Origin: Branchiostoma floridae
Lineage: Eukaryota; Chordata; Leptocardii; Amphioxiformes; Branchiostomatidae
Direction of reading: 5' to 3'
DNA: 64,000 nucleotides
NCBI RefSeq assembly: GCF_000003815.2
Contig: NC_049992.1
Span: 17,644,061-17,708,060, forward strand
Shown: positions 13,001 through 21,589 of the stretch, in pieces
How positions within the stretch are numbered: the first letter of the stretch is position 1
Layout of the letters: the number at the start of each line of letters is the position of its first letter
Notes under the pieces: generated by a model
The model's input: the letters and a program-made list of their open reading frames with translations, nothing else
Told to the model about the DNA's origin: nothing
Database searches by the model: none
Program-made: the position numbers and the translations under genes

Positions 13001-14878
13001 CGCGGGGATACCATTAATGTGTCTGTTGGCCTGATACGCATGTTTCAATGACTCTTCACTAATCCAATAATGTATGTGTGGAAAATTTATCCCTCTATAA
13101 TCGGTCACAGAGTACCGTTATATAGAGAGGGGGACTTCCGCGAGATGCACTTAGATCTACTTGACCCGGATTGACTGGCACTCTATATGTACAAAGCATG
13201 GCACAACAGGTCACCATGTCGTGCAGATATTGCATGCGGTCACACTCAAATGGACCCATATGATGAGACACTGAATTACGACCCGTACAAATAAATGTTA
13301 GAGAGCAAATAGGACCTGATTAGGCGCCGAGACAATGCTTTGTTGGGGGCATGCATTATTGACAAGGACGCCCCGATGTTGTATTCAGCCATTTCTCTAC
13401 TACGACTGCCCTTTACACCATATGTTTGGACATGCAAATTTTTAAAAGTGTTAATTACCGGTGTTTGCAATTTGTTTTGTTGAAATTGACTAGTACACAG
13501 TAGCCAGATGACCTGTTAGCTTTCAACAGACATTGAATTCAAAATTGCAAAATGTAAAACTTTTAATTACGACAAAAGCCAACAAAACATACAAAGCGTA
13601 AAATGTGTTTTTTTAATCAATAAAAGTCGGTGAATGTTATGCCAAAACATGTACACTTGGTCGCACCGTTAGTGAAATAGAGGTGTAACTTCACGTACTA
13701 TTTAGGAATAAATTCCTTGCTTCTTCCTGTATTAAGAGTTGTTCCCTTTTGTTTTTATGTAGCTAAACCTACAAGCAAGACGCCAAGCTACGGTGGCATC
13801 AACACTATGAGAAAGTCTTTGGGCAAGAAAGGTATGTAGAACAGTTCGACCTCTCTTTTAAATCATAGATAACAGAAGTTGTGTGGGCGATAGGGAGGTC
13901 TCATCACTATTCATCAAGGCGGACTGCTGATACCCTTCGAGCTAATCCACGCTGTGAGCAAACCGAGAGATTGATGAATCACACAACGACTGTCGTGTCA
14001 CTTTACAGGACGTGTCTACAGTAACTCCGCACTGCTAACCCGTTCTCGTAATCAGCTTCATCCCGTAAGAAATCGCTTCTTTTATTTCATTTCTTTACGA
14101 CCACAGAAAGGAGATACGCACGCGCGATGTACGCCTATCGCCCGCGGGAAGATAACGAGCTCCGCCTGGAGACTGATGACATCATCGAGGTGCTGGAGGG
14201 GGAAGATGGCGGCTGGTGCCTGGGTTACCTGAGGGGCAGGATAGGCCTCTTCCCCTCTAACTACGTAAAGTTTATCTCCTCAAGTGAAGGTAAGATTCTT
14301 ATAAGGCGATCAATGGTACTTTATTCCTTTGTTCCCTCAACCCTGGTTCACGAAAGCCATGATGAAAAGCGACAATAGAAGCATTACCAGGTCGATTATA
14401 TCGCAGACTACTGATGGTGCCCGTTGAAGCCTCCTCATCTATTTGACTTGGCAGGGCAGGAAAACTTACCGACGGAGAGCCAATCTCTGTAGACAAGAAA
14501 GGTGATACCCTTAATTCAAACTTCCCATTGAAGTTTTCTCGCGTAGAATCGATTGCAATGTCAGTTCGTTGATACCAGGAATAAATGAATACTTCGGCCT
14601 GATTTCACTCCAAGGCCTTCCACGTCTAATTACATCTGGTGAATGTCGCTTAACCCGCAACACCCTGGTCTATAAGGTTCTTATCGATCGACACCTTTTG
14701 ACTTTTCACATCGTTGAAACTGTTTCTTATCTATTGATTGTGTGTTGATTAAACTGCCGGGGGATAAGAAGTCAATAAAGTTTTTCAAACATCTTTTGCA
14801 GTGTTAGCCATGAAGGCTGGAGGACCTTGCCAAACCTTAGCCCTGCAGGAGTCGGTGGGATCAAAACGGAGCATCTGA
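726..14878 (+). CDS. Gene A (5'-partial): Ig-Ig-TM-SH3 receptor-like protein
   Basis: Spliced model: join(726-1019, 2783-3061, 4655-4888, 13763-13831, 14107-14289, 14802-14878). The six exons give 377 complete residues plus a split first codon and end at TGA 14876-14878. Every junction is phase 1 with GT donors and AG acceptors. Order: Ig domain 2, Ig domain 3, a membrane span with a Lys/Arg-rich stop-transfer, a PPPY motif, a linker, an SH3 domain and a short C-terminus ending SKRSI. The role is inferred: a surface adhesion or receptor protein whose tail both presents a WW-type ligand and carries an SH3 domain. The 5' end (signal peptide and V-type Ig, as in gene B) must lie left of the window. 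Exon lengths equal those of gene B throughout, so A and B are tandem duplicates. I know no named orthologue and give no symbol. Confidence 0.88.
1442..2330. mobile_element. M1-family inverted-repeat element (about 0.9 kb)
   Basis: The left end reads CCCCCATTCCACTTGACGGC and the right end is its inverted counterpart, CGCCGTCCTAGTGGAATGGG (about 2310-2329). Between them lie GC-rich direct and inverted copies of GCGCTCTCACGGCGATGG and an AT-rich centre. Around 1676-1728 the centre carries the core motif (AAGTCATACTTTTACGT) also seen in M1 and M2 copies elsewhere in the window. No coding capacity. It could be one element or two partly nested ones, because an internal pseudo-end lies near 1545. 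Confidence 0.6.
2344..2637. repeat. GCGCTCTCACGGCG-rich M1-family repeat block
   Basis: Many copies of a 10-15 bp GC-rich word (GCGCTCTCACGGCGAT) occur in both orientations and end in an M1 right terminus (CGCCGTCCCAGTGGAATGGG). It is probably a second M1 element whose subterminal repeats have expanded. Apparent open frames here are by-products of the repeat. Confidence 0.6.
2643..2700 (+). repeat. SINE 3' tail fragment
   Basis: Contains ACTTGTAAATACTGTACATA and ends ACCATTGGAAG. The same words occur in order at the 3' end of the SINE at 54707-55080 (CTGTAAATACTGTACATA ... ACCAGTGGAAG). Only the tail is present. Confidence 0.5.
2783..3061 (+). CDS. Gene A exon: Ig domain 3 (I-set type)
   Basis: 279-nt phase-1 exon. 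With the preceding T it starts [16 protein letters not shown]. The B-strand Cys is in VTLQCVADGNP, Trp in NITWTKDG, and the F-strand motif is DTGTFLCTAEN. The domain ends SLTIKR. It contains a PNIT sequon. Acceptor gttttag at 2776-2782; donor aaac|gtgggt at 3062. It matches gene B 41244-41522 in length and sequence. The ADGNPPPNITWTKDG signature is typical of I-set domains of neural adhesion molecules. Confidence 0.92.
3062..4654 (+). other. Gene A intron between Ig3 and TM exons
   Basis: 1593 nt (gtgggt...ttttag). It contains the hAT-like element at 3764-4190. The rest is unremarkable AT-rich sequence. Confidence 0.85.
3764..4190. mobile_element. hAT-like non-autonomous DNA transposon with 8-bp TSD
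   Basis: A 427-bp element flanked by an identical 8-bp direct repeat, GTCGCTAC (3756-3763 and 4191-4198). The ends are inverted: TAGGGGTGGGTATCGGTACA on the left and TGTACCGATGCCCAGCTCTA on the right. Subterminal copies of CAGGTCCGG and GGACCGGTCC recur inside. The 8-bp target duplication and the TAGRGNTGGGYATCGG-type end are characteristic of the hAT superfamily. No transposase frame is present. Confidence 0.85.
4655..4888 (+). CDS. Gene A exon: membrane span, basic juxtamembrane, PPPY motif
   Basis: 234-nt phase-1 exon. After a short extracellular stalk (QMRRKVATST) comes a hydrophobic span, [20 protein letters not shown], then a strongly basic stop-transfer (KRRKRKEEKKK). This predicts a type I single-pass protein with its C-terminus in the cytosol. 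The tail has FAFYYN and ends in an acidic stretch with EPPPYSSVPG. PPPY fits the PPxY consensus bound by WW domains. Acceptor ttttag at 4649-4654; donor ccag|gtaagc at 4889. Length equals that of gene B 42423-42656. Confidence 0.92.
4897..5264 (+). promoter_or_regulatory. Conserved intronic block shared with gene B; possible internal promoter
   Basis: This block matches gene B 43001-43323, which lies in the same intron directly after the TM exon. It contains a CCAAT motif (TCAACCAATCAGAGAATAGG), a TATA-like word (CCATATAAGGGCAAGCTC, about 5139-5156) and a well-conserved final 60 bp. Here it ends ...GAGAATGG|GTAAGC: an ATG at 5262-5264, one further G, then a consensus donor. That is the phase needed to join the next coding exon (13763) in frame. 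An internal promoter for a cytosolic SH3 isoform is inference. A shared solo LTR or other repeat is the main alternative. Confidence 0.4.
6084..6776 (-). pseudogene. 5'-truncated non-LTR retrotransposon: C-terminal part of reverse transcriptase
   Basis: An open frame of 230 residues on the minus strand with the layout of the RT thumb and C-terminal region of CR1/jockey-type LINEs. It shows a DLNDLDHWSRTSHMKLHPKKC block, then LGVFRQADLRWNSHVDTI, then YVTYIRPVLEYCVPVWHSGL and RIENVQRRAVRIIL. It ends with ERYRNSAVPFMVRLLNK. The endonuclease and the RT catalytic palm are missing, as expected from 5' truncation on insertion. The frame is intact over this stretch, so the copy may be fairly young. 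Family assignment beyond a CR1/jockey-like LINE needs a search. Confidence 0.82.
7321..7475 (-). mobile_element. tRNA-derived SINE (reverse orientation)
   Basis: Read on the minus strand there is a tRNA-like head with a B box (GAGTTCGATCC) followed by GTTGTGCCCTTGG...CACGACCTTCCTCACTTCACC. The same body occurs at 57388-57560 on the plus strand, and a related one is at 10300-10455. It is a Pol III-type SINE head rather than a functional tRNA. Confidence 0.65.
8290..9075 (+). repeat. Tandem repeat, period about 130-145 bp
   Basis: Diverged units are anchored by TTGTCAATAGATCTTCTTTA-type words near 8606, 8737, 8881 and 9025. Each is followed by ATTTTACTTCAAATAGAATTG, CTTTCAAGTTTGTTCAG and GTGTTTGTCCTTTGC. 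Earlier, more degenerate units extend back to about 8290. No coding potential. Confidence 0.7.
9243..10207. mobile_element. Foldback-like element with about 155-bp inverted arms
   Basis: The left arm (about 9243-9395) contains GGATCAAACCATTCTGGC, TTTCCCGAGCAGCCTCGTAA and TTTCTGACATAGGGATAAGA. The right arm (about 10050-10207) is its inverted, diverged copy (TTACGAGCCTGCTCGGGAAA; GGCCGGAATGGTTTGATCC). The spacer holds its own strong hairpin (9514-9607). No transposase is seen. It could be a non-autonomous DNA element or two copies of one dispersed repeat inserted head to head. Confidence 0.55.
9514..9607. repeat. Near-perfect palindrome (38-39-bp arms, 17-bp loop)
   Basis: The left arm ends GGCCAATGAGTATAGCCGG and the right arm starts CCGGCTATACTCATTGGCC. 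The 20 bp closest to the loop pair perfectly, and the outer part has a few differences and one indel. The right arm and its flank recur near 28684-28725 (TGATACTATCTTATGCTACC), so it belongs to a dispersed repeat. Confidence 0.8.
10215..10455 (-). mobile_element. tRNA-headed SINE with body (reverse orientation)
   Basis: On the minus strand it starts GGGGCCGCGTAGCACAGTGG (A-box region), followed by TCGGCCCGTGACCGAGAGGT, a decayed B box, and a body containing GTGCCCTTGGGAAAGGCAC. An 11-bp word (AAAGTCGTGTA) is duplicated at about 10329-10350, which looks like a local slip. The distal part (10215-10320) carries GGACCTCCATTTAACGTCC, the style of body seen in invertebrate SINE/LINE tails. Confidence 0.6.
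10585..10865. repeat. Dispersed repeat, copy 1 of 2
   Basis: Shares ordered words with 11416-11675: TCTATTAATGTGACTTC, TGGGGGGAAGTTG, TTGCATTTTGAATAT-type words and CTGTTGTACTT followed by GACACATAATGCTTGAG. The two copies are about 830 bp apart in the same orientation. A shorter match (ACTTGCTGTGGCCTAATT) occurs near 28055, so this is a repeat family rather than only a local duplication. Confidence 0.6.
11416..11675. repeat. Dispersed repeat, copy 2 of 2
   Basis: Counterpart of 10585-10865: starts GTTTACTTGCCGTGGCCTGA, contains TCTATTAATGTGACTTCCC and ends near GACACATGATACTTGAGG. Many substitutions separate the copies, so the event is old. Confidence 0.6.
13763..13831 (+). CDS. Gene A exon: 23-codon cytoplasmic linker
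   Basis: 69-nt phase-1 exon encoding AKPTSKTPSYGGINTMRKSL followed by GKK. Acceptor tatgtag at 13756-13762, donor aaag|gtatgt at 13832. Basic and Ser/Thr-rich, with one Tyr in SYGGIN. The same length and core (SYGGINT, RKS) occur in gene B 44338-44406, so this tiny exon is under constraint. No known domain. Confidence 0.85.
14107..14289 (+). CDS. Gene A exon: SH3 domain
   Basis: 183-nt phase-1 exon. After ERRYARA it gives [19 protein letters not shown] (the ALYDY-like strand and RT loop), then [17 protein letters not shown] with the ligand-binding Trp, and [14 protein letters not shown] with the conserved Pro and Tyr. All main PxxP-binding positions are present, so the domain should bind proline-rich ligands. 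It resembles SH3 domains of adaptor proteins such as CIN85/CD2AP. Acceptor cacag at 14102-14106, donor gaag|gtaaga at 14290. About 55 of 62 residues match gene B. Confidence 0.95.
14290..14801 (+). other. Gene A last intron
   Basis: 512 nt from gtaaga to ttttgcag. Nothing else recognised. Confidence 0.85.
14802..14878 (+). CDS. Gene A last coding exon: conserved C-terminus
   Basis: 77 nt from the acceptor ttttgcag. It encodes VLAMKAGGPCQTLALQESVG then SKRSI, and TGA at 14876-14878. Gene B 47490-47566 has the same length, differs in 6 residues and ends with the identical VGSKRSI. The last residues do not fit a class I PDZ ligand (Arg at -2), but their conservation suggests a binding or sorting role. 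Confidence 0.88.
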
Positions 14879-16240
14879 TAAAACATGTGCCGATTGCTGT
14901 CTGGGCGCTCACTGGAGGGATCTCTGTCTTTGCACCGACTGTATGGGCTTGGCGCACACATAGCACCACATATGGGCATTGGGTCACACGGAATCTAGTT
15001 GAAGATCTGGAAAATCTACAAGGAAGAGATTGAGGCTCATCCGCCAGTTCTACCAATACCAGGGAAAAGTGATAAAGTACTGCAATGGTACTCAATAATG
15101 CAACCGGATGTGTACATAGCACCACGATGGTTCCATAAAGCACCAAACATTGGCATTGGGATGTACATAGAATGCACCTTTCATCACACTAGATTCTACA
15201 ACAGGAGCCAATACAGTCTCGTCTCACGGCAGTAGCTCTGAAGACTGTCTATCGTCTCATCTATAGATAGAATACACGGACGGGCACACAAGATGACTTA
15301 GCTATCTTATCTGGGAGCGGCAGCAGCCGATGGTAAATGGTACCTGTCCTTTGTGAAGCTCTCCATAGAATAGAAAACGCCACCAGATAAAGTTTAATTT
15401 CGCCACGGAATCGATTTTACACAACTTCGTATTTGAAAATGTCACCAAAAAAGGCATAAAGTAGTTGTATCGACGTATAGAGTAAAAATTGAAATTCTTA
15501 CAACTGAAATCTCTTCAGAGGCCAATTATATTTACATGTACGTTTGTGTTGTAAGATATCGACTGTTTATCACAAAATGTTGTCTTCGTGTTATTACTTA
15601 ATATCAGGGAGCGATACATTTCTTCAATCTGAGAAGTGATAAGTTGTATACTTAAGTGATGGAGCATGATGAAAAGAATAAGATTTTATCTGGCGTTCTG
15701 ATATAACGTTTTACTTTGTCCGATGACGATGTTATGATTATTCCGCAAGGACATAGCTTAGACAGCATGTCATATGGCAGTATTCGTGATGTGCTTTTTT
15801 TTTTAAGATAGAGAAAAACGTGGTTCCCCAGGGCAGCTTTCTGGAACCACTTAAGCATGATGGTATTGATCGTCCGGTCATGTGAGAGGGCTTCGGGCGA
15901 GCATCTCAAGCCATTCTTTTCTGACAAGTTCTTTGTCTTATCGCTGGAGCCAAGCTTTTTACCCTAGAGTTGTTTTTTTCTCGAAGTAGGAGAAGTCTTT
16001 ACTGATATCTGAAAAGCCAGCGATTTGTTCCACCGCCCTGAAATGCACATATACGTCTTGTTGATACATTAGTGTCTGTCTGTCTTAACCCGAGTGCAAA
16101 ACCTGAGCAGGGTAATATCTAGTATACTTTGAAAACGATGTTTTTGTAGTTTTAGCTTTGATTTTTTTTCTTCCTTCAAAGTGTGACCTGCTCGCTGTTG
16201 GGATGGTTTTCTTGTAAATAAATGCTGACGTGAAGCAAAA
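14879..16240 (+). other. Probable 3' UTR of gene A
   Basis: Sequence after the stop has no further splice-compatible coding exon. The first good polyadenylation hexamer in a plausible context is AATAAA at 16217-16222, with a T/G-rich stretch about 50 bp further on (GTATGTTTACGTTGCTGTTG). The extent of the UTR is inference. Confidence 0.4.
16217..16222 (+). other. Candidate polyadenylation signal, gene A
   Basis: AATAAA in TTGTAAATAAATGCTGACG, 1.3 kb after the stop codon, with GT-rich sequence downstream. Other weaker signals could be used. Confidence 0.35.
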
Positions 16241-17783
16241 CTGAAGCCTATTTTATGATTGTATGTTTACGTTGCTGTTGTTCGTATCACATTCCTGCTC
16301 ACAAACAAGGCAAGCTCTGCTAACAAAAGGCCAGACGATACTCTCTAAACTCTATGCCGGCTGTATGTGGGCTTAGATTTAGGAGGCATAGCAAACCAAG
16401 GCACAGCCAAATAATACTTTAAGACAGCCGTCCCCTAAAGTATTGTTACTGAGGCAAATCAATTGGAGCAAACTGTACGTAAGATGAACAGTTCGGAACA
16501 AAATTGTGCTATCGTCCATTCAATCCCATATAGTGGGGTTACGTCGTGTACGTACTAGGTTTGGCGGCCTACCCATGTCAGTCCCTTTTAGGGAGAGAAT
16601 TGGAGTAATGAATTAGTATTCAGATGGTTCATCACAAAGTAGTCGGAGTCGTAATGCCATTATCAGAGCGCTGAAGGGCTTGCCCCTCCGCAGAAGTCCT
16701 TGCTAACGATGTTAGTAGTACAGAGTTCTCGGGGTGAAAGCCTTCTCAAACAGCTACACTGACATACCGTCTGGCAGACCAGCTGGCTATTTCTGATAAA
16801 GACAAGTCCCAAGTGAACACTACGATCAGAATGAATGTGCTGCATTAGACTCTGAAAATCCCGGTGCTATATCTCGAGCTTTCCCGGTTTAAAGATAGCA
16901 TTTGAAAACCTAAGGGCATCAAGAACTAGCAGTTTATCAAAAAGTAATTTAAAAACTTTTTAAGAAACTTACTGTAGTGTGTCTTTTTGTTTAAGATATT
17001 GTTATTAATCTCATCATTGAGAGTGGTGCGGTATCCATGCATGTGTATTGGATATGGGTACACTACAGCAGTGTACAGATGTCCTAAGTCGCCTCAAGCG
17101 ATTTTACTTCGACATAATAGACTATAAGCGGCAGAAGTGATTACATCACACATTTTAACCAATTCTTATCCAGCACGCCCGGATGATGATGATGTTTTCT
17201 AAAAAGCGAAGTAACATCTCGCTAACCCTTGTGTTAAACAAAGTGAGATTTTTTCTTGGATGTGAAAATTGCGGAATCAGCATAATTACATATTCCTGTT
17301 TTACAACTATGACAGAACATGTTGAAGCACACACCGTCCAATCGCCATAGACACAACTTGCTTTCTCACTTCTAGATTCATAAGACAAATAATTACAAAT
17401 AGGCATAATTACAAACAAGAACATGTATTTGTAAATATAGAGAGACAGCTAGAGATAAAGAGAGACAATATGTAACGTTATGTCTGTATTGTATCCCTGT
17501 ATCTCTTTCTTTGTCTCTCTGTCTTTGTTTCTCTGTCTCTCTCTGTCTCTCTCTGCCTCTATCTGTCTGTTTCTCTCCTTCTCTTTTTCTCCGACAACAC
17601 CCTTCGTTTATTGAAATCACACCCTAGCAATACGGTGGCAACCCAAGCATCGTAACTGATATTAACGGCGCGCAGCGATGGAAACATCGTAATGTAACGC
17701 ACACTTGCATATCTCGCAATGTAGAATATTATACACGGATTTATCGTTATATCCCTACAACCCAACTTAAAAGAGTAATTCCA

Positions 17784-18410
17784 CGGAATATGCTGTGCAC
17801 AGGGATTTCCCAATGGAGATGATTAGGGATGGATATAGCTCTACTAACACTAGTCGTGACTTTACCCGCACCAGACTGTTTACTTCTTGTTAAGCACAAT
17901 TCCTGCTATGATATCATTATTATAGAGATCTATGGAATATGCTGTGCACAGGGAATTCCCAATTTGAGATGGATATGACCCTACTAAAACTAGGCGGACC
18001 CGCACCAGACTGTTTACTTCTTGTTAAGCACAATACCTCCAATGATATAACGCTGGTTCACCTTTATCCGAGGGTAACCTATATTCGTTGTCTGTAAGAA
18101 AAAAACGTATTTAGGGATATGAAGACGACAGACAGTGGTTTCAAATCGGAACATTTAAAAAATACTGCAAATTTGAAACCACTGTCCGTAGACTTAATGC
18201 TCCTAAATGTGCTGTTTTTGAAGACAACGGATAAAGGTCACCCCACAGATAAAGGTGAACTAGCGTTAACTATTCTAGAATTCTATGGAATATACGGGGC
18301 ACAGGGAATTCCTAATTTGGGATGGATATGGCCCTACTAACACCAGGCGTGACGTTCCCCAAACCAGACTGTTTACTTCCTGTTAAGCAAATTTCCTGCC
18401 ATGGTATATT
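17784..18410 (+). repeat. Three-copy tandem repeat (about 145-bp unit) interrupted by an M3 MITE
   Basis: Units start at GGAATATGCTGTGCACAGGG near 17784 and 17934, and in diverged form (GGAATATACGGGGCACAGGG) near 18286. All contain CCAGACTGTTTACTTC and TGTTAAGCA. The M3 element at 18048-18268 sits inside the end of copy 2: the unit resumes after it with a TATTCTAGAATTCTAT tail before copy 3. The tandem array therefore predates the insertion. Confidence 0.8.
18048..18268. mobile_element. M3-family MITE (copy 1)
   Basis: 221 bp. Left end TAACGCTGGTTCACCTTTAT, right end ATAAAGGTGAACTAGCGTTA: inverted repeats of about 20 bp that continue imperfectly inward (GGTAACCTATATTCGTTG / CAACGGATAAAGGTCACC). 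A second, internal inverted pair is AGACAGTGGTTTCAAAT / ATTTGAAACCACTGTCCGT. The whole can fold into a long hairpin. No coding capacity. Confidence 0.85.
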
Positions 18411-21400
18411 TACCCTAAAGAGCTTTACATAAAAGAATGTATTATTTCTGTTCCTATTGCTTCCCCATTGTTAAATGTTCATTGGAATTCTACAAAGAGA
18501 CTTTGAATATCTATATCTATATGGACGCAACATGGTTTAACACACACCTTGTGCCGCGGTGGTGTCAGGTCAGATCGTTAAGTTGTATGTGACAGACACG
18601 TATATTTGGTGGGGGGAGGGGGGCGATAAATCCAATAACAGTGATGCGCTTCAGTAATGCCTGTCCGATCACTCAGAACAGGGGGTTATAAAACAAGCTA
18701 CGTATGTTTGGTGCAGCCACGAAACACAAATAAAGATATTATCGGATTTTCCATTTGAGATACGTAAGCTCAACATCGCTTTGTTTCCCTTAACCTAACA
18801 AAAGAGGACATTTGCGGACTTTTGTGTCCATGGGCACAAATGGAACTCTTTTAATGGCAATCTAAACCTTTTGTCTGACAATGGCGTTCCCTTGTCTTCT
18901 GCGTAAGCCACACGTATATTTCATTGTTATATCTACATGCAGTTAAGTACACGGCTTTACCTTATCTTGATCTCTAAGATGAGTAGTTTTGAGGCTTTGG
19001 GGCGCCTTTGAAATCATCGAAGGACTTCCATAAGTCTACAAGAGCTGCCTCGAGCTTCAAGAATCCGTCATTTGAGTCTTACCACTTCGTCTTGCTCGTC
19101 CACGCTTCTAGTGGCGCTGTCGCAGAGAACGTAACGACTTAACGAAATGTTTTGCAGACGAAGTACTTTACGATGGTTTCAAGGACAGGTCTTTAAAAGG
19201 ACATTACGTTTTATACCGTGCAGATAAAGTACAATCACCGCCTTGGGAAGGGAGGTTTTCATTATACTGCCGCCTTTATTCCTCCAGTGAGAGAAAAGGA
19301 GAGGTTTTCAATTTTGTTCTCCAATTCAGAGTCTGTTATCACGAATTTGCACGTGATTTTAAACGAGACCTTTGCCATCTGTATACTTTGTTTTGTATTT
19401 ACAGTATTAGAACTGATAGATCACTACTTTTACGTGGGTTCAAACATATGTTAACCAAGTAATACAAAGGCTGTGCTAAGCTCATACTTAGCCTGAGTAC
19501 CATCCTCCGTAGTGACCGCTGGCTCATTACTTTCGCTTGCTAATTACCACGGATTAGCAAGCGGGTTAAGGCAGTGAGCCAGCGGTATCAGAGATGGAAA
19601 TGAAAACGACGAAAGGGTTGTAATTCATCAACTTAGTCAAATACCCATTAAAAAGCGGACAGCACGTTAAGTATTTCATGCTAGTGAACATCTGTCCTTG
19701 TGTTATCTTATGTGCATAAGCATATTTGTTCTCCACGTGTACGGTTTGAAGAAAGGGTACGGTATGCACAATTGATAAAATGTACGTCTAAAGTGATGGA
19801 TGACGAATCATATCTAATCTCCAATTGTTCAATGAACGAACCGTATTCCTTTTAAGGTACCCTAACGACATACTGTATCTTTCCCAGATTCGCGACCATA
19901 CAGAAATACAATTTTCTCTTAAATTCAGACAGCTATAGAAAATTTGTGTTTTTATGTCTTCCTCTGCTTTCAAAAAAGAGGTTAAACCAAGCCTAATCAG
20001 ATATGGCATTTGAATAGTCCCTTGTTACCATAATGAGAATCATTGCCCACATTGTATGTCTTCACACGTGTGTCGTCTATGCTTTAAACGATTGTTATCT
20101 ATGCTACAGACGTATGATTTCTATGCTTCTACCATGTACTTACAACTAGTAGTCGGGCGTGAACTTGCAAATAACCTTTCCTCACAAACAATAAGAAGCA
20201 AACGAAGTATAGGCTACTTAATGCTTTAAAAGGAAGATTCCTTATGTTGCGAAATGATTTGACAGGACACAGAATCAAACCATAGAAAAAGTAGAATCCC
20301 CTTAAATCCCCTGATTGATGAAGTACGAAAAAGTAAAGGCTCCGCGTGATTATGGTACGAACGATCCCATTAAAAACCCTCTCAAGTTTGGACGTGTACA
20401 AGTCAGTTATGAATAACCCTGTGCACGCCGGGCTAGTATAGCCCCGTATGATTGGACTGATGGATGGACTTTGCTGGTTGGATTCGGGGGGAACTCGAGA
20501 GATTGGTCGACAAATCAGCCGTGCCCATTAACGCTCTGTGGCATTTTCACGGGGAGCGAAGTGCAAATAGTCCGGACATAAATGTCACCCGCGAAAGGTC
20601 CCCTCGTTTCCGGCGACTCCTATACACACTACCGTGGCCCATGATGTAAACAGGGTTACACGCCGATGGACTCGGCAATTCTTTCCAGGAAAGTTCATTG
20701 AAAGGCTGTGGTCTTCCGGGAATACACTTCCACGGTTTGTCCTCAGTTATAGCTTACCTAGATCATGTTTTACACCGGAGGTCATAACCTAGAGGGTAGA
20801 CACGCCGATATTAGTCACAGAGGTCTCTGGTATGATGAGGAAAAACGTAATTCACCCGAGTCCCAAACTTCCAATTGCTATTGCTGAAATGGCAGAGACA
20901 GAAAGCATTTATCCCGAGGGCGACTGCTGGTGCTTTTAAGGACGGGCTTTTCATAATCTTAAAGAGTCAGCATGTCGCTTGTAGGCGCTGACATTACCTT
21001 AAACTGCATATACCAGTTGGCATGTAATGGTCTATGTCCATCACTTTATAGACAGGGATGTCGAATAACGTTACGCGGATGTCTTAACTGACCATAAACG
21101 GTAAGCTTCTTCCTGTTGTCTATCAAGCAAGAAGAAGGGAAACGTTAAGGTACTTTTGGTCATAAAGACGCATTACATTTACAATAATCGTTATAAGAGT
21201 ATTAAGAGAGGAAAATAGCTGTACCCAGTATCTGAAATAGATTTTACAGCTTTTCACGATTGCCGATTTTCAAGCACGCCCCAAACGTAGCTTTAAACTG
21301 TAACATTAGAAACATATTTATCTTACTATCTATTTGGTGATAAGCAAGAACGAAAGTACTGTGGGCTATAGTGCTGTTAGCATTTCATATTTCTTAATTG

Positions 21401-21589
21401 ATCTGATATGATGTATTTTTGGTAAAATTGTATCAAAGGAGCGAGTTCTTTTTTTGAGTATACTATCAGGTGCTTTGTCGTATTTGCGTTGACGTATGAT
21501 AGAGTCCTCAGTTAACACTAACATTGGAAACGGGCCGACTGTTGGTGTTGGTTTACCGTGACGATGCTGCGCTGCAAAGTTGGTGCTAT

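Larger units (their letters stand above)
4889..13762 (+). other. Gene A 8.9-kb intron after the TM exon
   Basis: Large intron from gtaagc (4889) to atgtag (13757-13762). It holds a block shared with the same intron of gene B (4897-5264), a degenerate SINE piece (about 5283-5340), a LINE fragment, SINEs, tandem and inverted repeats, and a repeat pair, all listed separately. I see nothing recognisable in 5345-6000, 6780-7320, 7480-8290 or 11680-13762. Confidence 0.8.
16241..21589. other. Intergenic region between genes A and B
   Basis: No convincing coding exon on either strand. It contains a CT-rich simple stretch (about 17510-17590), the 3-copy tandem repeat with inserted MITE (17784-18410) and otherwise unremarkable AT-rich DNA. 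A slightly GC-richer patch at about 20420-20660 holds no recognised feature. Confidence 0.6.

Noticed and set aside
13900-14060. Possible additional exon between the linker and SH3 exons of gene A
   Set aside because: Phase and length between 13831 and 14107 fit a simple 275-bp intron, and gene B has no counterpart exon.
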